Shown piece by piece: positions 1 through 7,949 of a stretch of 64,000 nucleotides of DNA (the first letter of the stretch is position 1; every line of letters starts with the position of its first letter). The stretch is taken from positions 1 to 64,000 of the forward strand of contig NZ_MASU01000005.1 of the NCBI RefSeq assembly GCF_003202235.1, written 5' to 3'. The DNA comes from Prauserella flavalba. GTDB lineage: Bacteria; Actinomycetota; Actinomycetes; Mycobacteriales; Pseudonocardiaceae. Made by a program: the position numbers and the translations under genes. A model generated the notes under the pieces. It did no database searches, was not told the origin of the DNA, and was given only the letters and a program-made list of their open reading frames with translations.

Positions 1-5
1 TCGGG

Positions 6-18
6 CGGGGCCTGTCAA
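6..18. repeat. Left terminal inverted repeat of the IS4-family element
   Basis: The sequence cggggcctgtcaa is matched exactly in reverse complement at 1748-1760. Similarity falls off inside the element, and the outer neighbouring bases do not pair consistently. Confidence 0.85.
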
Positions 19-107
19 GTGCTCCGCAGGTGTGTTGCGCGGCGAGGTGATCGAGGCTTCTGGTAAGGCAGGGATCGACCAAGATCATCCTGCTGCGAGA
101 GGTCCCG

Positions 108-1751
108 TTGCGCGATCAGTGTGCCCTTTCTTCGTCCCGGCTCACCGGGGAGGATGCCCGATTCCGGATGGCGCCGGGGCATCTGGGCGAGTTGACTCGT
201 TACCTCCCCGTGGAGCTCGTCGACGCCGTGTTGGCCGAAACCCGAACCGTGGAGCGGAGACTGCGGTGCCTGCCGTCTCGGGTCGGGGTGTACTTCGTCT
301 TGGCGCTCACGCTGTTCCCGTCGTTGGGGTACTCGCGGGTGTGGGACAAGCTGACCGCCGGGCTGCGGAGTTATGTCCGCCTCTGCCCGAGTGAGAAGGC
401 TCTTCGTGACCTCCGTCGGCGGCTCGGGCCCGCGCCGTTCAAGGCCTTGTTCGAGATCGTGGCTGGTCCTCTGGCGCAACCGACCACGGCAGGGGTGTGC
501 TACCGGCGCTGGCGGACCGTCGCCTTCGATGGCTGCAGCGCGGTGAAGGTCCCCGACTGCGAGCGCAACCGCGCCTGGCTGGGGAGGATCCAGGCGCGGC
601 TGGGTTGGGCGGGCTATCCCATGCTTCGGCTGATGACATTGTGCGAGACAGGGACGCGCGGCGTGCTCGGCGCCGCGTTCGGACCGATCAGCCAGTACGA
701 AACCGGGTATGCACGCCAGTTGCTGCCGCTATTGGACGCGACCATGCTCGTACTAGCCGACAGAGGCTTCGACGCCGACGACTTCCTCGCCGACACCGCC
801 GCGACTGGCGCCCAGCTCCTTATCCGTGTGACCGCCCGACGCCGGCCGGCGATCCTTGCCGCACTACCCGATGGTTCCTACCTGACCCGGTTGGGCCGCT
901 TGAAGCTCCGCGTCATCGACGCGGAGATCACGATGACTGCGAGCAGCGGTGAACGGGTTGTGGAGCACTACCGGATCGCCACCACGCTGCTGGACTGCCG
1001 TCGTGACCCCGCCGAGACGCTGGTGCGGCTCTACCACGAACGGTGGGAGGTCGAGTCCGCCTTCTACGCCCTGCGGCACACCCTGCTGCGCGGAACCGTA
1101 CTGCGGTCACACGATCCCATCGGTCTCGAGCAAGAACTGTGGGCCCAGCTCACCGTCTACCAGCTCCTACGCACGGCCATGGTCGACGCGGTGGAGTCCC
1201 GGCCAGGCTCCGATCCCGACCGCGCCAGCTTCACCATCGCTCTGGAGGCCGCGCGAGATCAGCTAACCCTTGCCGCGCCGGCACAAGACGCCGCGCGCGA
1301 CGCACTGATCGGTGTCGTCGGCACCGCGATCCTGGCCGGTCTGTTGCCTCCTCGACGTCGCCGCACCAGCGCCCGAGCGGTCAAGGCAGGTCGCACCCGC
1401 TATCCCGTCAAACCGGATGAGCGTCGTCCCCGCCGCAGTCGCCCGATCACGAGCCTGGTCCTCATAGTCCGGCCCGCTCCTACCAGCCCACCGTCGACCA
1501 GATCAGACGACCCCGTAGATCGCCGCAAGGCTGTCCGCGGGACCAGGCCGATGGGCGCAGGGCACCGCAACCGCGTCTTCCACCTGATGTCCCGTCAGCC
1601 GGACCGTGTCTGGCGCCCGATCGAAGTCGCCGCGCACCTGGACGTCCCGAACATCGCGACGCAGATGAACCAATGGGCCACCGAAGGCGTGCTCCGCAAA
1701 GTCGGCTACGGCAAATACACCCTGGCCGACGAATGGAAAACAGCCCATTGA
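108..1751 (+). CDS. IS4-family transposase with C-terminal winged-helix-like tail
   Basis: DDE transposase that cuts and joins the ends of the element. The N-terminal IS4 domain covers about residues 20-110. The catalytic triad reads as D141 (AFDG), D218 (LADRGFD) and E316, the last inside the IS4 signature Y309-x2-R312-x3-E316-x6-R323, where R stands in for the usual K. The core ends near residue 450. The last 90 or so residues form a separate basic stretch and a winged-helix-like segment (VFHLMSRQPDRVW ... KYTLADEW), making it longer than the 400-450 residues usual for the family. The start used is TTG at 108 behind gagagg; ATG at 168 is a reasonable alternative. No frameshift is seen, so it may still be active. 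Confidence 0.85.
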   Translation: MRDQCALSSSRLTGEDARFRMAPGHLGELTRYLPVELVDAVLAETRTVERRLRCLPSRVGVYFVLALTLFPSLGYSRVWDKLTAGLRSYVRLCPSEKALRDLRRRLGPAPFKALFEIVAGPLAQPTTAGVCYRRWRTVAFDGCSAVKVPDCERNRAWLGRIQARLGWAGYPMLRLMTLCETGTRGVLGAAFGPISQYETGYARQLLPLLDATMLVLADRGFDADDFLADTAATGAQLLIRVTARRRPAILAALPDGSYLTRLGRLKLRVIDAEITMTASSGERVVEHYRIATTLLDCRRDPAETLVRLYHERWEVESAFYALRHTLLRGTVLRSHDPIGLEQELWAQLTVYQLLRTAMVDAVESRPGSDPDRASFTIALEAARDQLTLAAPAQDAARDALIGVVGTAILAGLLPPRRRRTSARAVKAGRTRYPVKPDERRPRRSRPITSLVLIVRPAPTSPPSTRSDDPVDRRKAVRGTRPMGAGHRNRVFHLMSRQPDRVWRPIEVAAHLDVPNIATQMNQWATEGVLRKVGYGKYTLADEWKTAH

Positions 1752-1760
1752 CAGGCCCCG
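1748..1760. repeat. Right terminal inverted repeat of the IS4-family element
   Basis: ttgacaggccccg is the exact reverse complement of the left end. The transposase stop codon (TGA, 1749-1751) lies inside it, which is typical of compact insertion sequences. Confidence 0.85.
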
Positions 1761-2345
1761 TCCCGGCTTAACTTCGTGGCCTTGGGCGTCCGAGACGTGT
1801 TTTTCCTGATCTGCGATGGTCTCAAAGGACTTCCCGACGTGGTCGAACAAGTGTGGCCGCAGACGATCGTGCAAACCTGCATAATCCACCTTATCCGGAA
1901 TTCGTTCCGATTGACATCGAGGAAATACGCGGACGAGCTGAAACGGGACCTAAAAGCGATCTACTCTGCACCGACGGCGGATGCCGCGGAAGTTGCATTG
2001 GACGAGCTCGATGATAAATGGTCGGAAACCTACCCAGCATTGATTCGACTCTGGCGCAAAGCCTGGACCGAGTTCGTGCCCTTCCTTGACTATGACATCG
2101 AGATCAGGAGGATGATCTGTTCGACAAACGCCATTGAATCCCTCAACGCCCGCTACCGCCGCGCGGTACGGGCACGCGGGCATTTCCCGACCGAGCAAGC
2201 GGTTATGAAGTGCCTGTACCTTGTCACCCGAAGCCTCGACCCGACCGGCACCGGAGCCGCCCGCTGGGCAGTGCGCTGGAAGCCCGTGATCAACGCTTTC
2301 GCCGTCACCTTCGGTGACCGCTGGCCGGGAGCCGAGACCTACTAA
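1761..2345 (+). pseudogene. IS256-family transposase, C-terminal remnant
   Basis: An open frame from GTG 1776 gives 189 residues that match only the C-terminal half of an IS256/Mutator-type transposase (normally about 400 residues). The motif CDGLKGLP carries the second catalytic Asp. The block STNAIESLNARYRR...RGHFP carries the catalytic Glu. The first Asp and the N-terminal DNA-binding part are missing, cut off at the right end of the IS4-family element. Downstream, about 2357-2381 (aaacaccgctcgtgttacgg then accc) resembles a degenerate IS256-type right end. It is unlikely to make a working enzyme, and the right part of an older element is the simplest reading. Confidence 0.75.
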
Positions 2346-2636
2346 TCGAAACCGCCAGAAACACCGCTCGTGTTACGGACCCACCAACGCGCAGCGGCCC
2401 CGGTACGGGATCGGTGTACCAGTAGCGCATTGCCGCGCGATGCCGGCGTCTGCCCAGGACCTCGTCGTGTCAGGGCGATCGGTTCATGACGTGCCCGTGT
2501 TGCTGGGATCGCGGAGTGTCCCCAGGGGACGGTCTTGTTCCCGTTCCGTCGCAGCACGATCAGGGCGGGCGGCGCTGAAGCCACGGCTCGGTGTCTCGGC
2601 GCGCCGCCCGGTGAATGGGTGACTGGCTGGCTTGGG
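2346..2636. other. Intergenic stretch without a supported gene
   Basis: It separates the IS256 remnant from the 3' end of the PIG-L gene. Apart from the likely degenerate IS256 right end near 2357-2381, I see no coding frame with family signal, no RNA gene and no clear hairpin. It is probably insertion-sequence scar. Confidence 0.5.
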
Positions 2637-3398
2637 TCAGTCCTGCAGTGATTCGGTGAGTAGCTGCGGTGGTGCCTGCAGGTCGCGGGCGCGGAACAGG
2701 ACGGCGTGCTCGACGCCCATCGCCTTGCCGCTCAGCGCGGCGAACGTCGGGATGAAGTCCTTGGGGGCCGGGTGGCCGGGAAGTGCGGCCAGGTACGCGG
2801 CGTGCGCCTCGAGTGACGCGACGCCGCGGCGTAGCGGCTCGCCGGTGACCTCGACTCCGTGGGTCGCGCCGGCGCCGGCGAGTGCGGGGCTGATGAACCA
2901 GCGCACGGTGTGTGGTTCCAGGTCTTCGTCGTCGATCTGCTCGGGGAAGACCCACCGGTTGCCGGCGTCGCGTACCGCGTCGAGTGTCGCGAGGCCGGCC
3001 GCGCGGTGGTCGGCCTGTTCGAAGCCGTAGGGCGTGTCGATCTCGGTTCCGCCGCCGAGCACGACGTCGGGCTTGAACCGGCGGATCTCCCGGCAGATGT
3101 CCCGGCGCAGGTCGAGGCCGTAGACGAGCACACCATCCGGATGGTCGAGGACGGTCAGGTGCTCGACGCCGACGACGGCGCAGGCCGCCTGCTGTTCGGC
3201 GACGCGCAGGCGAGCCGTCTCCTCGGGAGGGTTCGGCATGCCGGCCTCGCCGCGGGTGAGCAGGAGGTAACCGACCTGGATGCCGCGCGCGGTCCAGCGA
3301 GCGACGGCCGCGGAGGTGCCGTACTCCATGTCGTCAGGGTGCGCGACGACGCAGAGCACGCGTTGGAAGGACTCCTCGGGGAGCGCAGGTAATGTCAT
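2637..3398 (-). CDS. PIG-L family (LmbE-like) deacetylase
   Basis: Predicted zinc-dependent N-deacetylase of the LmbE/GlcNAc-PI deacetylase family (253 residues), the fold of MshB and mycothiol S-conjugate amidase. The metal motif is near the N-terminus, VVAHPDDMEYG (H20, D23), with a further candidate ligand region EQADHRAAG. I start at the ATG at 3398 because the catalytic motif then sits about 17 residues in, as is usual; the 36 in-frame residues upstream look like non-coding sequence. The gene stands alone, with 123 bp before the biotin carboxylase stop. The substrate cannot be read from sequence; a small N-acetylated sugar or thiol conjugate is the family expectation. Confidence 0.8.
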   Translation of the reverse strand: MTLPALPEESFQRVLCVVAHPDDMEYGTSAAVARWTARGIQVGYLLLTRGEAGMPNPPEETARLRVAEQQAACAVVGVEHLTVLDHPDGVLVYGLDLRRDICREIRRFKPDVVLGGGTEIDTPYGFEQADHRAAGLATLDAVRDAGNRWVFPEQIDDEDLEPHTVRWFISPALAGAGATHGVEVTGEPLRRGVASLEAHAAYLAALPGHPAPKDFIPTFAALSGKAMGVEHAVLFRARDLQAPPQLLTESLQD

Positions 3399-3521
3399 GA
3401 CGGCTATCCTCGCGCGTTCGAGGCCCGCTGTCCGCCCTTTTACCTGCAAGCCCGTGCGGTCGGCCGCGGCAGTGGTACAGCCACTCCGACTGCGCCGGCC
3501 CAGCACAGCGCAGGAGTGCCG

Positions 3522-4862
3522 TCAAGGTGCCCCGTCTCCCCGTTCCTCCAGCCAGCGCGTGTGCACGGGCCCCTCGCACAACTCTGGATCGGCCAGCAGG
3601 CGGGCGTGCAGCTCCGCCGTGCTACTCACACCCTCGATGCGCAGTTCGGCCAGTGCCTGGCGCGCTCGCGCGAACGCCTGCTCGCGGTCTGCGCCCCAGC
3701 AGATGAGCTTCGCGAGCATCGAGTCGTAGAACGGGCTGATTCTCTGGCCTGCGGCGAACCCGCTGTCTACGCGCACGCCCGGACCGCCGGGCAGGTCGAA
3801 TCGCTCCAGCTGCCCCGGCGTCGGTGCGAAACCGTTGTCCGGGTCCTCGGCGTTGAGCCGTACCTCCACCGCGGCGCCGTCGAGCACGATGCCGGACTGC
3901 GACACCGACAGCGACTCGCCCTCGGCGATCCGCAGCTGTTCCGCGACCAGATCCACGCCGGTGACGACCTCGGTGACCGGGTGCTCCACCTGGATGCGCG
4001 TGTTCATCTCCATGAAGTAGTAGGTCCCGTCCGGCGCGAGTAGGAATTCGACCGTGCCCGCCCCGCGGTACCCGACGTGGCGGGCGAGCCGCACGGCGGC
4101 GTCGGCGATCTCCGTGCGCAGAGCCGGGTCCAGACCGGGCGCGGGCGCCTCCTCGATGAGCTTCTGCCTGCGCCGCTGCACCGAGCAGTCGCGTTCGAAC
4201 ACGTGCACCACGTTGCCGTGGCCGTCGGCGAGCACCTGCACCTCGATGTGCCGGGCCTCCGGCACTGCCCGCTCCAGGTAGACGGTGCCGTCGCCGAATG
4301 TCGCGGCCGCCTCGGCCTGCGCGGTCGCGAGGACGCCGGCCAGTTCGGAAGCGCCGGCCACGGGACGGATGCCACGCCCTCCACCGCCGGCGGAAGCCTT
4401 GACCAGCAACGGAAATCCGATTTCGGCTGCGGCCCGTTCGGCGTCGGCGGCACCGGAGACCGGGTCGCTGCCCGGCACGATGGGCACCCCGGCCTCCCGC
4501 GCGGTCCGGCGGGCGACCGCCTTGTCGCCCATCTTCTCGATCACCTCGGGCGGCGGCCCGATGAACGTCAGGCCAGCGGCGGCGACGCGCCTGGCGAACT
4601 CGGCGTTCTCGGCGAGGAAGCCGTAGCCGGGATGCACGGCGTCCGCGCCGCTCGCCTTGGCGGCGGCCAGCACGGCGTCGACGTTGAGGTACGACTTGGC
4701 CGCGGGGGAGGGGCCGATGTGCTCGGCGGCGTCGGCCAGTTCCACCCAGCGAGCGCCCGCGTCGGCGTCCGAGTACACGGCGACCGCCTCGGCCCCGGCC
4801 TCGTGGCACGCGCGGACGATCCGCAGCGCGATTTCGCCCCGGTTGGCGACCAGCACCTTCAC
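3522..4862 (-). CDS. accC: Biotin carboxylase subunit (AccC-like), in a 5-oxoprolinase operon
   Basis: ATP-dependent carboxylation of biotin on a carrier protein; 446 residues, full length for a stand-alone biotin carboxylase. It opens MKVLVANRGEIALR, has the glycine-rich ATP loop KASAGGGGRG and the catalytic block EMNTRIQVEHPVTE. The start is GTG 4862, sharing GTGA with the stop of the upstream BCCP gene, so the two are translationally coupled. Last gene of a pxpB-pxpC-BCCP-BC operon. Biotin carboxylase/BCCP pairs next to pxp genes are common, and this pair is unlikely to be the housekeeping acetyl-CoA carboxylase because no carboxyltransferase genes are present. Whether it serves PxpC is an inference. 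Confidence 0.88.
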   Translation of the reverse strand: MKVLVANRGEIALRIVRACHEAGAEAVAVYSDADAGARWVELADAAEHIGPSPAAKSYLNVDAVLAAAKASGADAVHPGYGFLAENAEFARRVAAAGLTFIGPPPEVIEKMGDKAVARRTAREAGVPIVPGSDPVSGAADAERAAAEIGFPLLVKASAGGGGRGIRPVAGASELAGVLATAQAEAAATFGDGTVYLERAVPEARHIEVQVLADGHGNVVHVFERDCSVQRRRQKLIEEAPAPGLDPALRTEIADAAVRLARHVGYRGAGTVEFLLAPDGTYYFMEMNTRIQVEHPVTEVVTGVDLVAEQLRIAEGESLSVSQSGIVLDGAAVEVRLNAEDPDNGFAPTPGQLERFDLPGGPGVRVDSGFAAGQRISPFYDSMLAKLICWGADREQAFARARQALAELRIEGVSSTAELHARLLADPELCEGPVHTRWLEERGDGAP

Positions 4863-5098
4863 GCGCCGTCGACCTCCATGATGTCCTGGCCCATCGACAC
4901 CTCGTCGCCGTCGGCGATGAGGAATTTGGTCACCGTGCCGGAGACCTCGGCCTTGACCTCGTTGAACGTCTTCATGACCTCGATCAGCGCGATGGTCTGG
5001 CCCTCGCTGACGTCGCTGCCCTCGGCCACGTAGGGCTCGGCCCCGGGGCTGGGACAGCGGTAGAACACGCCGGGCATGGTGGCCTTGATCGTCGCCAT
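4859..5098 (-). CDS. accB: Biotin carboxyl carrier protein (BCCP-like)
   Basis: A 79-residue stand-alone biotinyl domain. The biotin-acceptor lysine is K43 in EVMKTFN, where T replaces the M of the usual MKM. Compared with AccB of fatty-acid synthesis it lacks the N-terminal Ala/Pro-rich linker and is only the carrier domain. It lies 4 bp from pxpC upstream and overlaps the biotin carboxylase gene by 4 bp. It should be biotinylated and shuttle carboxybiotin from the adjacent AccC-like enzyme, probably for the pxp-linked reaction rather than for malonyl-CoA formation (inference from context). Confidence 0.88.
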   Translation of the reverse strand: MATIKATMPGVFYRCPSPGAEPYVAEGSDVSEGQTIALIEVMKTFNEVKAEVSGTVTKFLIADGDEVSMGQDIMEVDGA

Positions 5099-5102
5099 GT
5101 CG

Positions 5103-6086
5103 TCACTCCTTCAGTTCGTTGCTGATCCGGTCAAGACGTTCCCGCCGTTCGCGGCGCGCCGCCAGCGCCTGGTCGATGTCCACCGATACGAAGGACACCT
5201 GATCGCCGGTCTTGGTCTGCGCGATCCGGTCCCGGTCGGCGGAGATCACCGTGCCGATCGTGGCGTAGCCGCCGCCGGTGACCGCGTCGTTGAGCAGGAC
5301 GATCGGCTCGTCCCCTCCCGGCACCTGGATGGAACCCACCGGGTAGCCGAGGTCCACGACGTTCGCCGGGTCGCTGCCCGCGCCGAACGGCTGCTCGCGC
5401 TCCACGAAGTCGAGCGTGCCGCCGCGCAGGCGGTAACCGACGCGGTCGGCGTCCTTGGTGACCTTCCACGTGGTCTCCAGGAACGACCGCAGCGCGGCGT
5501 CGGTGAGTCGGTATGAGCACAGCCCCACCACAGTGCGCAGCTCGGCGACCTCGGGGAACGAGGGGCGCAAGGATTCGGAGACGCCCGAGCCGGGTGCCGG
5601 CGCGGTGCCCACGGGCCGCTCCCCGAGCGGCAGCCGGTCGCCGTCGGCGAGCTTGCGGCCCTCGAAGCCACCCAGTCCGGTGAGCGTGTAGGTCGAGCGG
5701 GAGCCCAGGTAATCGGGAACGCCGATGCCGCCGGACACGGCGAGGTAGACCCGCGCGCCGCCGGTGATCATCGCGAACGACAGGACGTCACCGGCCTTGA
5801 CGGGGATGGTCTCCCACGGCTTCACCGGCTCGCCGCTGAGCGTCACCGGCACGTCGGCGCCGGTGACGGCGACAAGCCGGTCGTCGGTGAACTCCAGCTC
5901 CGGCCCGATGTAGGTGGCCTCGAGGGCGGCCGCGCCCTCCGGGTTGCCGACGAGCAGGTTCGCCGCGCGGTAGGAGAACTGGTCCAGAGCGCCCGAGGGG
6001 GGCATGCCGATCTCGTAGTAGCCGTCGCGACCGGTGTCCTGGACGGTCGTGTAAAGCCCTCCGGTGTGGACGATCAGCCCGTTCAT
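5103..6086 (-). CDS. pxpC: 5-oxoprolinase subunit PxpC (KipA-like), copy 1
   Basis: 327-residue member of the biotin-dependent carboxyltransferase/KipA family. PxpC works with PxpB and PxpA to hydrolyse 5-oxoproline to glutamate at the cost of ATP. Family landmarks are TTVQDTGRDGYYEIGMPPSGALD near the N-terminus (residues about 13-35) and YLAVSGGIGVPDYLGSRST. The ATG at 6086 overlaps the pxpB stop (ATGA). A paralogue (7950-8927) lies about 2 kb away. This copy, coupled to BCCP and biotin carboxylase genes, looks like the canonical partner of pxpB copy 1. Confidence 0.88.
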   Translation of the reverse strand: MNGLIVHTGGLYTTVQDTGRDGYYEIGMPPSGALDQFSYRAANLLVGNPEGAAALEATYIGPELEFTDDRLVAVTGADVPVTLSGEPVKPWETIPVKAGDVLSFAMITGGARVYLAVSGGIGVPDYLGSRSTYTLTGLGGFEGRKLADGDRLPLGERPVGTAPAPGSGVSESLRPSFPEVAELRTVVGLCSYRLTDAALRSFLETTWKVTKDADRVGYRLRGGTLDFVEREQPFGAGSDPANVVDLGYPVGSIQVPGGDEPIVLLNDAVTGGGYATIGTVISADRDRIAQTKTGDQVSFVSVDIDQALAARRERRERLDRISNELKE

Positions 6087-6985
6087 CGGTAGAGCACCTC
6101 CAGCAGCTCGTTGTTGACGGCGTCGGGGTCGGCGAGGAAGTCGCCGGGCCGGAACTCGAACTCGCGGATGCGGTAGCGGAACGTCTTCGCCTCCACCTCA
6201 CGCCGGACCTGGTCGAACTCGGCCTGGTCGATCGCGCGGTATCGGACGATGTCGCCCGCCTTCGGGAAGACGATGCTTTCGGCGAAGTCGGGCAGGGTCT
6301 GCGACAGATCGAACACGGGTGCCGGCGCCATGCCGAACAGCTGGTAGCCGCCCGCGCCGCGCACCGGGTACACGACGGCGAAGGCGCCGCCGTAGCCGAA
6401 CGCGCGCTCGGGGGTGTCGGTGCGGGGCCGGATGTACTTGGGCACCTCGATCTGCCGGTCCCTCGGCACCATCTGGTAGCAGAACGGCAGGCCCGGCACG
6501 AAACCGAGCATGGTCACGATGTACGGCGCGCCGGAGAGCGCCTCGACGAGCTGGGGCACGCCGTCGAATCCGTTGAGCCGCGCCGCGTACTCGAGGTCGG
6601 TGGCCCCGGGGTCCTGATGCCGGTCGCGGAATCGCAGCAGCGTCTCGCGCGTCCACGGGTCGTCGTAGAGCACCGGCACGTCCACCACGCGGGTGGACAG
6701 CACCTGGTCGGCGGTCAGCTCTGTCGCCGACGCCTCCAGTGAGCGGAGCTGGTCGACCAGCTCGGCCGGGTGCAGGCGCTCCGGATCGACGCGGATCAGG
6801 TACGAGGCGTTGGAGGGGCAGATGTCGAGCACGCCGTCGAGCCGCCGTTCCCGCAGCGCTCCGGTGATCGTCATCGCCTTGAAGTTCGCCTCCAGGCTCA
6901 TCGCCTGGTCGATCTCGACGAAGACGAACTCGTCGCCGCCGTATTCGTACCTCGCGGGCGGGAGCGCCAAGGTTGTCGCGGCCAC
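6083..6985 (-). CDS. pxpB: 5-oxoprolinase subunit PxpB (KipI-like), copy 1
   Basis: 300-residue KipI-family subunit of the PxpABC 5-oxoprolinase. Family signatures are MLGFVPGLPFCYQM and the KYIRPRTDTPERAFGYGGAF block. The frame stays open far upstream, but GTG 6985 is chosen because an ideal Shine-Dalgarno (gaggaggg) lies 5 nt before it and family homology begins just after. First gene of the leftward operon pxpB-pxpC-BCCP-biotin carboxylase. It is divergent from pxpA across 150 bp. In Bacillus, KipI also inhibits the sporulation kinase KinA; nothing here suggests that role. Confidence 0.88.
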   Translation of the reverse strand: MAATTLALPPARYEYGGDEFVFVEIDQAMSLEANFKAMTITGALRERRLDGVLDICPSNASYLIRVDPERLHPAELVDQLRSLEASATELTADQVLSTRVVDVPVLYDDPWTRETLLRFRDRHQDPGATDLEYAARLNGFDGVPQLVEALSGAPYIVTMLGFVPGLPFCYQMVPRDRQIEVPKYIRPRTDTPERAFGYGGAFAVVYPVRGAGGYQLFGMAPAPVFDLSQTLPDFAESIVFPKAGDIVRYRAIDQAEFDQVRREVEAKTFRYRIREFEFRPGDFLADPDAVNNELLEVLYR

Positions 6986-7135
6986 GCCACCCTCCTCGTC
7001 TCGGCTGTCACGGTTGCGACCACCTTCTCCGGGTCGCGGCGCGGCAGCTATTGGCCCGATGGGACAGCTCGGGCGCCGCTCGTTGTCCAAACCGATGAAT
7101 TGCCGCCGCACCGGCCCGCCCAGCAGTGTGGAGGC
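6986..7135. promoter_or_regulatory. Divergent promoter region between pxpB and pxpA
   Basis: 150 bp separate two divergent starts that encode subunits of one enzyme, so both promoters and any shared control must lie here. The Shine-Dalgarno of pxpB (gaggaggg) occupies the left edge and a weaker gtggagg precedes pxpA. I could not pick out a convincing operator palindrome. Confidence 0.5.
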
Positions 7136-7909
7136 ATGAAGACGCTGATCGACCTGAACGCCGACGCAGGCGAGAGCTTCGGACGCTGGCGGCTTGGCCA
7201 CGACGAGGCCCTTCTGCCGCTGGTCAGCTCCGTCAACGTCGCGTGCGGCTGGCACGCGGGCGACCCGGCGACGATGCGCCGTTCGGTCGAGCTGGCGAAG
7301 ACGAGCGGCACGGCGCTCGGCGCGCACCCCGGCTTGCCCGATCTTGCGGGGTTCGGGCGCAGGGCTCTCGCGCTGTCGCCGCGTGAGGCCGCCGACGCGT
7401 GCCTCTACCAGTACGGCGCGCTGCGCGGCTTCGCCGACGCGCTCGGCGTGGGCGTCACGCACGTCAAGCCGCACGGCGCGTTCTACGGGCTCACCATGCG
7501 CGACCCGGCCGTCGCCGACGCCGTCGCCGACGCGGTCGCCTCCGTGTCGACGGATCTCGTCGTCGTGCTGCTGGCGGGGCCGACCGCCGACCGGATCGCC
7601 AAGCGCGGCCTGCGGGTGGCCAGGGAGGCGTTCGCCGACCTCGAGTACGACGAGAACGGCGACATCATCATCGAACCCGAACCCCGGCCGAAGGACCCGA
7701 GGGCGTGCGCGGAGCAAGCGGTGGCGATCCTCGGCGGGACGGTGCGCACGACCGCGGGCACCCGGGTCGCCGTGGACGCCGACACCATCTGCGTGCACGG
7801 CGACCGGCCGAACGCGGTCGAGATCGCGACCGCCATCAGGGAGCGCTTCGCGGACGAGGGCGTCACCATCGCCCCGATGCACGACGTTTTGTCAGCTCAC
7901 CGGTCGTGA
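7136..7909 (+). CDS. pxpA: 5-oxoprolinase subunit PxpA (LamB/YcsF family)
   Basis: 257-residue LamB/YcsF-family protein, the PxpA subunit of ATP-dependent 5-oxoprolinase. It begins MKTLIDLNADAGESFG and carries VNVACGWHAGDP, GAHPGLPDLAGFGRR and THVKPHGAFYG, all hallmarks of the family. The start is ATG 7136 behind gtggagg; the longer upstream frame overlaps the promoter region and is rejected. It is the only pxpA in the window, flanked on both sides by pxpB-pxpC pairs. It is convergent with pxpC copy 2 (40 bp apart), so it probably serves copy 1, copy 2, or both. Confidence 0.9.
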   Translation: MKTLIDLNADAGESFGRWRLGHDEALLPLVSSVNVACGWHAGDPATMRRSVELAKTSGTALGAHPGLPDLAGFGRRALALSPREAADACLYQYGALRGFADALGVGVTHVKPHGAFYGLTMRDPAVADAVADAVASVSTDLVVVLLAGPTADRIAKRGLRVAREAFADLEYDENGDIIIEPEPRPKDPRACAEQAVAILGGTVRTTAGTRVAVDADTICVHGDRPNAVEIATAIRERFADEGVTIAPMHDVLSAHRS

Positions 7910-7949
7910 GTGCCGAACCGGGTCCGGGCCGCTCAGCACTCCGAACCCG

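Larger units (their letters stand above)
6..1760 (+). mobile_element. Complete IS4-family insertion sequence
   Basis: The element is bounded by perfect 13-bp inverted repeats, cggggcctgtcaa at 6-18 and its reverse complement at 1748-1760. It encloses one transposase gene that ends inside the right repeat. Only five bases of left flank (tcggg) lie in the window. They do not match any end of an 8-12 bp duplication taken from the right flank, so target-site duplication cannot be shown. The right flank runs straight into an IS256-type transposase remnant, suggesting insertion into, or deletion next to, an older element. Confidence 0.85.

Noticed and set aside
3522-5098. Housekeeping acetyl-CoA carboxylase subunits
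   Set aside because: The carrier is only a short biotinyl domain, there are no carboxyltransferase genes, and both genes are coupled to pxpB-pxpC, so a pxp-linked role is more likely.
6986-7882. N-terminal extension of pxpB copy 1 by about 300 codons
   Set aside because: It would read antisense through pxpA and the promoter gap. GTG 6985 has an ideal ribosome site and begins at the family N-terminus.
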